A DNA stretch of 64,000 bases from Actinokineospora terrae (GTDB taxonomy: Bacteria; Actinomycetota; Actinomycetes; Mycobacteriales; Pseudonocardiaceae): contig NZ_FOGI01000004.1 in NCBI RefSeq assembly GCF_900111175.1, positions 310,001 to 374,000 of the forward strand. The letters are read 5' to 3'. Of the stretch, positions 1 to 7,360 are shown in pieces. Positions within the stretch are counted from its first letter, which is position 1. Every line of letters begins with the position of its first letter. Under the pieces are notes generated by a model, which had not been told where the DNA came from, searched no databases, and was given only the letters and a program-made list of their open reading frames with translations. The translations under genes were made by a program, and so were the position numbers.

Positions 1-702
1 GGTGAAGCCGGGCGGGATCTCCTCGACGTGGTGGGTCACCAGGACGGTGGCGGGGGCGTCGGGGTCGAGCGCGATGTCGGTCAGCCGCGCGACCAGGTCC
101 TCGCGGCCGCCGAGATCGAGACCGGCGGCGGGCTCGTCGAGCAGCAGCAGCTCGGGGTCGGTCATCAGCGCGCGGGCGATCAGCGTGCGCTTGCGCTCGC
201 CCTCGGACAGGGTGCCGAAGGTGCGGTCGCCGAGCCCGGCGATGCCCAGGTTCTCGAGCAGGTCGTCGGCGCGGCCGGTGTCGAGCTGGTCGTACTCCTC
301 GCGCCAGCGGCCGAGCACGGCGTACCCGGCGCTGACGACGACGTCGCGCACCTTCTCCTCGGCGGGCACCCGGCCCGCGAGCGCGGCGGTGGCGAAGCCG
401 ATGCGGGTGCGCAGCTCGAAGACGTTGACCCGGCCGAGGCGCTCGCCGAGCACGTGCACGACGCCGGTGCTGGGGTGCAGCTCCGCGCCAGCCAGTCGCA
501 ACAAGGTGGTCTTACCTGCACCGTTGCTGCCGAGGACGACCCAGCGCTCGTCGAGTTCGACGCGCCAGTCGAGGTCTTTGAGGAGATCGGTGCTGCCGCG
601 CCGCACCCCGACCCCCGCCATGTGCAGGACGAGGTCGTCGAGGTCTTCCGGTGTGCTGTCGGGTCCGGTGTCGGCCTGAGTCCGCGAGGTCACGGCCGTC
701 AT
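1..702 (-). CDS. ABC transporter ATP-binding protein (3' end outside window)
   Basis: Nucleotide-binding subunit of an ABC system; its substrate cannot be told. Reading leftward from an ATG at 702, the protein shows Walker A (GSNGAGKTT, about residue 60), the signature LSEGERKR (about 163), Walker B LLLLDEPA with a D-loop (about 184) and the H-loop LVTHH. The signature uses SEG rather than SGG, as in some soluble single-ATPase actinobacterial members. No stop occurs before base 1, so the C-terminus is missing. The gene is divergent from the T7SS-like cluster, with 103 bp between starts. An uptake or a non-transport ABC role are both open. Confidence 0.85.
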   Translation of the reverse strand, partial: MTAVTSRTQADTGPDSTPEDLDDLVLHMAGVGVRRGSTDLLKDLDWRVELDERWVVLGSNGAGKTTLLRLAGAELHPSTGVVHVLGERLGRVNVFELRTRIGFATAALAGRVPAEEKVRDVVVSAGYAVLGRWREEYDQLDTGRADDLLENLGIAGLGDRTFGTLSEGERKRTLIARALMTDPELLLLDEPAAGLDLGGREDLVARLTDIALDPDAPATVLVTHHVEEIPPGFT

Positions 703-805
703 TCTGCCTTTGCCCACCGGTGCTGTGCGTTTGCCTCCCTGCGCACCCCGGCTCCTGCCGCGGCCCGGTGCGGGGTTGACTTGCCCGGCACGAGAGGAGC
801 GGCCC

Positions 806-1189
806 ATGTCATCGGGGTACACGGTCGACACGACCAGCCTGGCCATCCGGGTCGGCGAGCTGCGCGCGCTGGCCGACGAGGTCGAGGTCGCGGCGAACCG
901 GTTGTCGCTGTCGGCGGGTGATCTCGGGCCGGGCGACATCGCGGCGGCGGCGCAGGAGGTGGCCGACCAGTGGCGCGACGACCTCGGCGCGATGCGCGAC
1001 AAGATCGGCAAGATCGCCGACAACGTGCGCTCGGCGGTGGCCAACTACGAGCAGGTCGAGCAGGGCGGCGCGGACCGGATGCGGCTGGCGGTCGAGCGTG
1101 GTGTCGCCGAAGCCCAGCTGAACGCGCTGCGCGGGGGCGCGGCCGTGCAGCAGGCCAGGCTCAACGACCTGACCGGGGGCACGCCGTGA
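806..1189 (+). CDS. Small helical T7SS (WXG100/EspC-like) protein
   Basis: 127-residue protein, almost wholly helical, resembling the small ESX-associated proteins with a conserved tryptophan in mid-chain (here VADQWRDDLG, about residues 49-58). Such proteins are usually secreted as helical hairpin dimers by type VII systems. The ATG at 806 follows a good ribosome site (GAGAGGAGC). The stop overlaps the start of the next gene (GTGA), so the two are translationally coupled and probably partners. No core ESX genes (EccC, EccD, MycP) are in the window, so the export route is inferred. Confidence 0.65.
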   Translation: MSSGYTVDTTSLAIRVGELRALADEVEVAANRLSLSAGDLGPGDIAAAAQEVADQWRDDLGAMRDKIGKIADNVRSAVANYEQVEQGGADRMRLAVERGVAEAQLNALRGGAAVQQARLNDLTGGTP

Positions 1190-2520
1190 ACTACCCCACG
1201 CTCGGGTTCGACCCGACGCCCGGTGAGCAGTCCGCGGTGCGGTCGATGCTGGTCGAACTGGCGGAGGCGCAGGTCATGCTGGCCGCGGTGGGGCCGAGGC
1301 TGACCGAGGCCTGCAAGATCACCGACGACGCCGAGTGGGGCGGGTCGGCGGCCGAGGAGTTCAGCGACCACGGCGACGACCTGCCCAGGGGCATCGCGAA
1401 GGGCGCCGAGTCGATCCAGGAGGTCAGCCAGGCGCTGACGACCTGGGCGGATCGGATGAAGGCCAACCAGGACCGCGCCGGGGAACTGGAGGCGCGGGCC
1501 AAGAGGCTCAAGGAGCAGGTCGACGCCGCAGCCGACGCCCAGACCAAGGCCGCCGGGGCCATCCCGCGGGACGTCGGCAGCCCCTCGTACGGCGCTCGGT
1601 ACGACGCGTTCCTGGGGGCGGTGCGGGCGGCAGGCGCGGCTCGGGCGGCCTTCGAGCAGGTGATCTCGGACGCGCACCGGCTCGAACGCAAGCACCGCAA
1701 GGAGGCGGACGAGGCGGCGGCGAAGATCCGCAGCGGCCCGGACGAGGTCTTCAAGCCGGAGAACGACGGCTGGGTCGTGCAGACCCTCGACGGCGTCGGC
1801 AAGACCTCGGGGATCGTGTCGAGCGCGTCGGCGGCGATCGCGGCGGGGTCGCTGCTGATCCCGGGGGTCGGCGAGGTGGTGGCGCCGATCGCGGGGACGG
1901 TGTCGGCGGCGTCGGGCGGCATCAACGCGCTGACGGGCCTGGCGCAGAAGGCGGCCGGGTCGTCGAACGCGCCGTCGTGGGTGGACATCGGCCTCGGGCT
2001 GGTCCCCGGCCGGACGATCACCTCGGGCGTGGTCGGCGCGGGCAAGGGCCTGGCCGACGACGCGGTGGAGACGGGCAACCGGGTCCGCCGCACGGTCAAG
2101 GGCGCCCGCGACGGGGCGGTCGAGGGGTTCACCTCGGCGGGCGCGGGCAAGGCCGTGAAGGACGTCCGCACCCTGCGCCGCCTCGCCGCCGAACAGGGCT
2201 CCACGGGGGCCGCGCTGCGGGAGAAGGCCGCCAAGGACCTGCGGGACAAGGGCGACAAGATCGCCTCCCGCTTCCAGGACCCGGCCAAGTTCACCCCCGC
2301 CCAACGCGACGCCTTCGGACGCCTGCGCGCGGCGGGCGAGGCGTACTCGGCGAGCGTGGACGCGGCGGTGCGCTCGGCCCAGGCGGCGGGGGTGCAGTTC
2401 ACCCCGGAGCAACGGCGGGAGCTGGAGCTGCTCAAGCTGGCGGGCAACCCAGGCCGGTCCAGCGCGGAGAGCGCGGTGGTCAACACGGTCGCCGCGAGCA
2501 CCAGGGACCACGTCAAGTGA
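1186..2520 (+). CDS. Putative T7SS-substrate-like protein with central hydrophobic segment
   Basis: 444 residues from GTG at 1186, overlapping the upstream stop by 4 bases. The N-terminus contains a WXG-like turn (DAEWGGSAAEEF, about residues 48-59) followed by long coiled-coil helices to about residue 190. A glycine/alanine-rich hydrophobic stretch (about residues 205-245) could be membrane-inserting. The C-terminal 170 residues are charged and helical, with no recognisable toxin, nuclease or peptidase motif. This layout is typical of large WXG-type proteins encoded next to a small partner. Function unknown; membrane targeting is inference. Confidence 0.6.
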   Translation: MNYPTLGFDPTPGEQSAVRSMLVELAEAQVMLAAVGPRLTEACKITDDAEWGGSAAEEFSDHGDDLPRGIAKGAESIQEVSQALTTWADRMKANQDRAGELEARAKRLKEQVDAAADAQTKAAGAIPRDVGSPSYGARYDAFLGAVRAAGAARAAFEQVISDAHRLERKHRKEADEAAAKIRSGPDEVFKPENDGWVVQTLDGVGKTSGIVSSASAAIAAGSLLIPGVGEVVAPIAGTVSAASGGINALTGLAQKAAGSSNAPSWVDIGLGLVPGRTITSGVVGAGKGLADDAVETGNRVRRTVKGARDGAVEGFTSAGAGKAVKDVRTLRRLAAEQGSTGAALREKAAKDLRDKGDKIASRFQDPAKFTPAQRDAFGRLRAAGEAYSASVDAAVRSAQAAGVQFTPEQRRELELLKLAGNPGRSSAESAVVNTVAASTRDHVK

Positions 2521-2573
2521 CGCTGACTGAGGCTTCCACCCCATTCATCGAAGCGATGGGAGACGTCGAGTGA
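2517..2573 (+). CDS. 18-codon coupling ORF
   Basis: A GTG at 2517 overlaps the TGA of the preceding gene (GTGA). Eighteen sense codons follow (VTLTEASTPFIEAMGDVE), and the stop at 2571-2573 overlaps the GTG start of the following gene, again as GTGA. The GGGAG inside its 3' end (about 2558-2562) can serve as the next gene's ribosome site. It could be a real micropeptide or simply a re-initiation bridge between the two large genes. Its exact fit between two overlaps is what is seen; expression is unproven. Confidence 0.4.
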   Translation: MTLTEASTPFIEAMGDVE

Positions 2574-3202
2574 GGCTGGCGATGCCCGCGGAGGCGCGGC
2601 GGATACCGCTGGATGATCCGGTGCGGGCTGTCAAGGAGTACGCCGGGATCATCGGCGCGTTGCGGGACGCGCCGCGGGGGGCGGAGGCCGATCTGGAGGC
2701 GTTGGCGGCGGAGGCCGTTGAAGGGGTGTTGCGGGAGGGGGCTCTCCTGATGGCCGTGGTGACGCCCGCTCAGGCTGATCCGGCGTTGCTGACCGGGGTG
2801 GTGCTCCTGGTGCCGGAGGGGTGGGACATCGGGACGGCGGACGCGGTGCGGGACTCCGTGGAGGACGTCGGGGGGCCGGATGTGCGGCAGACGATCCTGG
2901 TGGCGAGCGGGGTCGGGCCGGTCGTGGTGGCGCAGCGGGTTCCCGGGGTGGAGCAGGCCAGGGCGCGGCAGCCGCTGGTGGCGCAGTTGCAGGGGTTCGT
3001 GCCGGAGCCGGGGACGGGGCGGATGCTGCTGCTGACCCTGTCGGCGCCGTCGGTGCGGGGGTGGGCGGAGCACCAGGCGCTGTTCACCGAACTGGTGGCA
3101 TCGGCTGGGCCATCCGGGTCCGAGCAGCCACCGCGGGTGCGGCGGAGATCGGCGCAAGCGCCGCCGGATGACTCGTTCGAGCACCACACCTACCGGCTCT
3201 GA
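2570..3202 (+). CDS. Hypothetical protein of T7SS-like cluster
   Basis: 210 residues from GTG 2570, coupled to the micro-ORF upstream. Mixed alpha/beta composition with a predicted beta-rich core (about residues 60-150, including VVLLVPEGWDIG) and a proline/arginine-rich tail. No signal peptide or membrane segment is evident. The family is not recognised. Its place as last gene of a run coupled by 4-base overlaps suggests a cytosolic chaperone- or EspG-like role for the secreted partners, but that rests on context alone. Confidence 0.55.
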   Translation: MRLAMPAEARRIPLDDPVRAVKEYAGIIGALRDAPRGAEADLEALAAEAVEGVLREGALLMAVVTPAQADPALLTGVVLLVPEGWDIGTADAVRDSVEDVGGPDVRQTILVASGVGPVVVAQRVPGVEQARARQPLVAQLQGFVPEPGTGRMLLLTLSAPSVRGWAEHQALFTELVASAGPSGSEQPPRVRRRSAQAPPDDSFEHHTYRL

Positions 3203-3281
3203 GCCGCGGGTCACGTCTCGATCCGATCTTCGATGGCCCGCGCGTCTCGATAGCGTCGGCCGTCTGGTCCAGGATGGGGTG

Positions 3282-5402
3282 GTGCCGTACTCAGCCCCGC
3301 GCCCAGGTAGCCCGTTCCCGCTCGGTGCCCACCCCGAGGCCGGTGGGGTGCGGTTCGCCGTGGCCTCGTCGGTGGCCGACGCGGTGGAGCTGTGCCTGGT
3401 GGCCGAGGACGAGGACGGCAAGCAGACCGAGCAGCGCGTCGAGCTGACCGAGCGGACCTTCGGCATCTGGCACGGCGTGGTCCCCGGTGTCACCCCCGGC
3501 CAGCGGTACGGCTACCGGGTGCACGGCCCGTACGACCCGCGCCGCGGCCTGCGCTGCAACCCGCACAAGCTGCTGGTCGACCCGTACGCGCGGCGGATCA
3601 CCGGCGCGGTGCCGGACCTGGCCGCCACCCGCGGCTACCGGGGCGACCCGATGACCGGCGGCCCGTCGCGGATCGACTCGCTCGGCGGGGTGCCGCTGTC
3701 GGTGGTCACCTCCCCCGGCGGCCCCGACACCGGGCGGCGCCCGGACGTGCCGTTCGAGGAGACCGTGGTCTACGAGCTGCACGTCAAGGGCTTCACCAAG
3801 CTGCACCCGGACGTGCCCAAGCACCTGCGCGGCACCTACCTGGGCCTGGCGCACCCAGCGGTCATCGAGCACCTGGTGCGGCTGGGCGTGACGGCGGTAG
3901 AGCTGCTGCCGGTGCACACGCACGCCGACGAGCCGATGCTGCTGCGCTCCGGTAGGCACAACTACTGGGGTTACTCCACGCTCGGGTTCCTGTCACCGCA
4001 CGCCGGTTACGCCAGCCGGGCCGGGCACGAGGTGGAGGAGTTCCGGACGATGGTGGCCGCGCTGCACGCGGTCGGCATCGAGGTGATCCTCGACGTCGTC
4101 TACAACCACACCTGCGAGGGCGGGGTCGCCGGGCCGACGCTGTCGTTCCGCGGGTTCGACGCGCCCGCCTACTACGCCATCGACGACGAGGGCCGCGACC
4201 GCGACATCACCGGCTGCGGCAACACCCTGGACCCGGGGTCGCCGACGGTGGTGCGGCTGGTGGTCGACTCGATGCGCTACTTCGCCGCCGAACTGGGCGT
4301 CGACGGGTTCCGGCTCGACCTGGCCAGCGCGCTGGGCCGCCCGCACTCCGGCGCGTTCGACCCGGACGCGACGCTGCTCACCGCGATCACCACCGACCCG
4401 GTCCTGGCCAACCGCAAGCTGGTCGCCGAGCCGTGGGACGCCACCGGGGAGGGCTACCGGGTCGGCGGGTTCGGCGCGCAGTGGGCCGAGTGGAACGGCC
4501 GCTTCCGCGACGGCGCCCGCGACTTCTGGCGCGGCGGCACCGGGCTGCGGGACCTGGCGTACCGGCTGTCCGGGTCGTCGGACCTGTACGCGGGCAGGCG
4601 GCCGTGGGCATCGGTCAACTTCGTCACCGCGCACGACGGGTTCACCCTGCGCGACCTGGTGTCCTACGACCACAAGCACAACCACGAGAACGGCGAGCAC
4701 GGCGCCGACGGCACCAACGACAACCGGTCGTGGAACTGCGGGGTCGAGGGCGAGACCGGCGACCCGGCGGTGCTGGCGCTGCGCGACCGGCAGGCCCGCA
4801 ACCTGCTGGCGACGCTGCTGCTGTCCACCGGGACCCCGATGCTGCTGGCCGGGGACGAGCGGTGGCGCACCCAGCACGGCAACAACAACGCGTACTGCCT
4901 GGACAACCAGACCTCCTGGGTGGACTGGAGCGCCGACCCGAGGGCCGACGACCTGCTGGCGTTCACCCGGCGGCTGATCGCGTTGCGCGCCTCGTCGCCC
5001 GCGTTGCGCCAGCCGCAGTTCTTCGACGGCAGGCCCACCCGCTCGGGTGAACCGGACCTGCTGTGGCTGCGCCCGGACGGCGAGCCGATGACCGAACAGG
5101 ACTGGTTCGACGAGTCCCGCCGCACCCTGGGCATGTGGATCGACGGGTCCGAGTGCCTCTCCCGCGACCGCGACGGCGAACTGGTCGCCGACGACTCGTG
5201 GCTGCTGCTGGTGCACTCCGGCGCCGACCGGGTCGAGGTGGTGCTGCCGTCCGAGCGGTACGGCCGCCGCTACATCCCGGTGCTCGACTCCGGCACCCCG
5301 CGCGGTGTGCCCAAGGAGACGGACCCGCTGCCGCCGGGCAAGCGGATCACCCTGCCCGGGCGGACCACGGTGCTGCTGCGGGCGCCGCGCGTCAACCAGT
5401 GA
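3282..5402 (+). CDS. glgX: Glycogen debranching enzyme GlgX
   Basis: Hydrolyses alpha-1,6 branches of phosphorylase-trimmed glycogen in the cytosol. 706 residues, the usual GlgX length: an N-terminal carbohydrate-binding (CBM48-type) domain followed by a GH13 barrel. GH13 regions are DVVYNHT (about 271), DGFRLD with the nucleophile Asp near 346, VAEPWD with the acid Glu near 382, and TAHDG (about 448). GTG at 3282 is preferred: AGGA lies 7 bases upstream and the protein starts immediately before the conserved PFPLGAHPE segment. An in-frame ATG at 3168 would add 38 unsupported residues. It lies 5 kb from the glgP/glgE cluster it serves. Confidence 0.93.
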   Translation: MPYSAPRPGSPFPLGAHPEAGGVRFAVASSVADAVELCLVAEDEDGKQTEQRVELTERTFGIWHGVVPGVTPGQRYGYRVHGPYDPRRGLRCNPHKLLVDPYARRITGAVPDLAATRGYRGDPMTGGPSRIDSLGGVPLSVVTSPGGPDTGRRPDVPFEETVVYELHVKGFTKLHPDVPKHLRGTYLGLAHPAVIEHLVRLGVTAVELLPVHTHADEPMLLRSGRHNYWGYSTLGFLSPHAGYASRAGHEVEEFRTMVAALHAVGIEVILDVVYNHTCEGGVAGPTLSFRGFDAPAYYAIDDEGRDRDITGCGNTLDPGSPTVVRLVVDSMRYFAAELGVDGFRLDLASALGRPHSGAFDPDATLLTAITTDPVLANRKLVAEPWDATGEGYRVGGFGAQWAEWNGRFRDGARDFWRGGTGLRDLAYRLSGSSDLYAGRRPWASVNFVTAHDGFTLRDLVSYDHKHNHENGEHGADGTNDNRSWNCGVEGETGDPAVLALRDRQARNLLATLLLSTGTPMLLAGDERWRTQHGNNNAYCLDNQTSWVDWSADPRADDLLAFTRRLIALRASSPALRQPQFFDGRPTRSGEPDLLWLRPDGEPMTEQDWFDESRRTLGMWIDGSECLSRDRDGELVADDSWLLLVHSGADRVEVVLPSERYGRRYIPVLDSGTPRGVPKETDPLPPGKRITLPGRTTVLLRAPRVNQ

Positions 5403-5435
5403 CCCGGGTGATCAGTACCAGACAGTGAGATCCGT

Positions 5436-5458
5436 GGCTGGGCCGGTTGGCCCATGCC
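5436..5458. terminator. Possible weak hairpin after glgX
   Basis: A 6-bp stem TGGGCC-GGTT-GGCCCA lies at 5439-5454, extendable by a GGC/GCC pair with one bulged base. It is 37 bases after the glgX stop and just before the leader ORF. There is no T-tract, so it may instead be part of the promoter region of the cysteine operon. Confidence 0.3.
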
Positions 5459-5469
5459 ACGATCGGCCT

Positions 5470-5580
5470 GTGACCAGGTCCGTGTCGTCCCCGCCGCTGT
5501 GGTGCGACCGCGTCGTCGACCTGCTCCTCGTCGCCTCCTGCGGCTGTAGCCGCGCGCGGCGCACCCCCGTGTCCGACTGA
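5470..5580 (+). CDS. Cysteine-containing leader peptide upstream of cysteine dioxygenase
   Basis: 36-residue ORF from GTG 5470 to TGA 5580, 52 bases before the cysteine dioxygenase gene. The centre reads VVDLLLVASCGCSRA with three Cys codons in the peptide. It resembles the actinobacterial leader peptides of consensus VDL-x-VxS-xx-C that precede sulfur-metabolism genes. There is no Shine-Dalgarno sequence; CACGAT at 5458-5463 could be a -10 box giving a leaderless message. A likely role is sensing Cys-tRNA supply by ribosome stalling. Family resemblance is by eye; the regulatory role is inference from known polycysteine leaders. Confidence 0.6.
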   Translation: MTRSVSSPPLWCDRVVDLLLVASCGCSRARRTPVSD

Positions 5581-5597
5581 CACCGGGTGCCGCCGCG
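5555..5597 (+). promoter_or_regulatory. Attenuator-type hairpin of the cysteine operon
   Basis: Bases 5555-5566 can pair with 5585-5597 (about 12 bp with one bulged C at 5591), and GTGT 5569-5572 pairs with ACAC 5580-5583 inside it. The hairpin begins just after the Cys codons of the leader and straddles its stop, ending 36 bases before the dioxygenase start. No U-run follows, so control could act through Rho or access to the ribosome site rather than classical termination. Confidence 0.4.
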
Positions 5598-5632
5598 TGT
5601 GAGCCCGCCCACACCCGACGAGGAGCCCAGCG

Positions 5633-6175
5633 ATGACCGCACCGGCGTTGACCACCGACATCCACCCCCGCTTCGACCACCCCGGCCTGCACGAACTGGT
5701 CGCCCCGCGCGATCCGCTGTGGACGCCGAGGGAGCTGCGCGAGCTGACCGCCACGGTCACCGCCGACTTCCGCACCCGCCTGGTCGAGGTCGTCCGCTTC
5801 GCCAGCCCCCAGCGCTGGTGGACCCGCCTCGCGGTGACCGACGAGGTGGAGCTGTGGCTGCTGTCCTGGCTCCCCGGCCAGGGCACCGCCCCCCACGACC
5901 ACGGCGGCGCGGCGGGCTCGTTCACCGTCCTGTTCGGCGAACTCGCGGAGACCTACCGGTACCCGTCCGGGCCGATCCGCGACCACCAGCACTCGGCGGG
6001 GGCGTCGATCGGGTTCGGACAGGGGCGCGCGCACCAGGTGCGCAACCTGGGCCAGGTGAAGGCGGCCAGCGTGCACGCCTACTCGCCGCCACTGGTGCCG
6101 ACCCGCGAGTACGCGACCCTGCGGGACGTGCCGGACGAGATCCCCGCCCTGCCCATCCCCCGCCTGGCCCGATGA
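5633..6175 (+). CDS. Cysteine dioxygenase family protein
   Basis: Cupin-fold Fe(II) enzyme oxidising cysteine with O2 to cysteine sulfinate in the cytosol. 180 residues, a normal length for bacterial CDO. The metal ligands are visible as PHDHG (His88, His90) and GRAHQVRN (His134). Start ATG 5633 follows GAGGAGCCC. The rhodanese gene lies 83 bp downstream, a common actinobacterial pairing that processes sulfur released from cysteine. Regulation is probably by the leader ORF and hairpin just upstream. A different thiol as substrate cannot be excluded from sequence. Confidence 0.87.
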   Translation: MTAPALTTDIHPRFDHPGLHELVAPRDPLWTPRELRELTATVTADFRTRLVEVVRFASPQRWWTRLAVTDEVELWLLSWLPGQGTAPHDHGGAAGSFTVLFGELAETYRYPSGPIRDHQHSAGASIGFGQGRAHQVRNLGQVKAASVHAYSPPLVPTREYATLRDVPDEIPALPIPRLAR

Positions 6176-6258
6176 GCGGTTTACGCGGCACACGTGTCCT
6201 TGACTGACGCGGTGCGCGACGTGAATGGACAGCGTCGGTCGGTAGAGGGAGGCGTGCG

Positions 6259-6657
6259 GTGAGTGCTGTGGACGATCGGTTGGCGGCGGCTCGGGCCGGG
6301 TTGGCGCGGGTGGAGCCGGGGGCGGCGAATGTGCTGCGGGAGCGCGGCGAGGCGGTGTTCATCGATATCCGGCCGGTGGTGAACCGGGTCGCGGAGGGGG
6401 AGATCCCGGGGTCGATCCCGGTCGAGCGGATCCACCTGGAGTGGCGGCTGGACCCCGAGGGCGAGCACCGGATCGACGGGTTCGACGCGGGGACCACTGT
6501 GGTGGTGCTGTGCAACGAGGGGTACGCGTCGAGCTTCGCGGCGCGCGACATCAAGGAGTTGGGGCTGGTGAACGCGACCGACCTGGTCGGCGGGTTCCGG
6601 GCCTGGGCAGCGGCCGGGTTGCCGGTGCGCGCGGGCGGGACCCCCGCCGTCCCCTGA
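6259..6657 (+). CDS. Rhodanese-like sulfurtransferase
   Basis: 132-residue single rhodanese domain transferring sulfane sulfur through a persulfide. The active loop VVVLCNEGYASS places the catalytic cysteine at Cys85, with the upstream FIDIRP motif (about 34-39) typical of the fold. GTG 6259 sits behind GGAGGCGTGCG. Operon partner of the cysteine dioxygenase; likely handles thiosulfate or persulfides arising from cysteine breakdown. The exact sulfur donor is unknown. Confidence 0.88.
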   Translation: MSAVDDRLAAARAGLARVEPGAANVLRERGEAVFIDIRPVVNRVAEGEIPGSIPVERIHLEWRLDPEGEHRIDGFDAGTTVVVLCNEGYASSFAARDIKELGLVNATDLVGGFRAWAAAGLPVRAGGTPAVP

Positions 6658-6660
6658 GCC

Positions 6661-6690
6661 GTGGCGGCCCGGGGTGCGCCGGGCCGTCAC
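6661..6690. terminator. Bidirectional terminator between rhodanese gene and trpF
   Basis: A 12-bp stem with one G-U pair (6661-6672 with 6679-6690) and a 6-base loop lies between the convergent stops. It overlaps the trpF stop codon, so it can serve both genes. Confidence 0.6.
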
Positions 6691-7280
6691 GCCCCCTTGG
6701 CGGCGGCGAGGAAGTCGCGGATCAGCCCGGCGTCCTTGACGCCCCGGCTCGACTCGACGCCGCTGGAGACGTCCACCCCCCACGGGCGGGCGGCGGCGAT
6801 GGCCTCGGCGACGGTGTCCGGGCTCAGGCCCCCGGCGAGCAGCCACGGGTCCGAGGGGCGCCTGGTGTCCAGTGTGGACAGATCCCAGCGCTCCCCCGAC
6901 CCGGCGACCGCCCCGTCGAGCAGCACCATGTCGGCGCCCCAGGGGTCGAGGTCGGTGTCGGGACCGAGCGAGGTGGCGCGGATGACCTGGAACGGCCCGC
7001 CGACCACGGTGTCGAAGGCGGCGCGCGGGTAGTCGCCGTGCAGTTGCAGCGCGCCGAGCCCGGCGTCGACGGTCATCCGCGCGGCGTCGGCGGCGTCGAT
7101 CCCCCGGAAGACACCGACGGTGAGCACGTGCGCGGGGACGGCGGCGGCCAGCTCGCGGGCCTGCTCGACACCAACCCGGCGGACGCTCTCGGCGAAGACG
7201 AAGCCCAGCGCGTCAGCGCCGGACTCGACGGCGGCGGCGACGGTGGCGGGGGTGCGCAACCCGCAGACCTTGACGAACAT
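6687..7280 (-). CDS. trpF: Phosphoribosylanthranilate isomerase TrpF
   Basis: Amadori isomerase of tryptophan synthesis (PRA to CdRP). 197-residue TIM barrel. It has the KVCGLRTP start that carries the catalytic Cys, the LQLHGD strand, GGLSPDTVAEAI near residue 150 and the C-terminal phosphate-binding VDVSSGVESSRGVKD. ATG at 7280. No other trp gene is nearby. Most actinobacteria lack TrpF and use the bifunctional HisA homologue PriA, so a dedicated enzyme here is noteworthy. Confidence 0.93.
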   Translation of the reverse strand: MFVKVCGLRTPATVAAAVESGADALGFVFAESVRRVGVEQARELAAAVPAHVLTVGVFRGIDAADAARMTVDAGLGALQLHGDYPRAAFDTVVGGPFQVIRATSLGPDTDLDPWGADMVLLDGAVAGSGERWDLSTLDTRRPSDPWLLAGGLSPDTVAEAIAAARPWGVDVSSGVESSRGVKDAGLIRDFLAAAKGA

Positions 7281-7360
7281 GCCCTGAGCCTAACCAGGGC
7301 GAACACGCGGATTCCTCACGTCCCTGACCTGCGGAACCCCACCTCGACCCCGGGCGTCTG

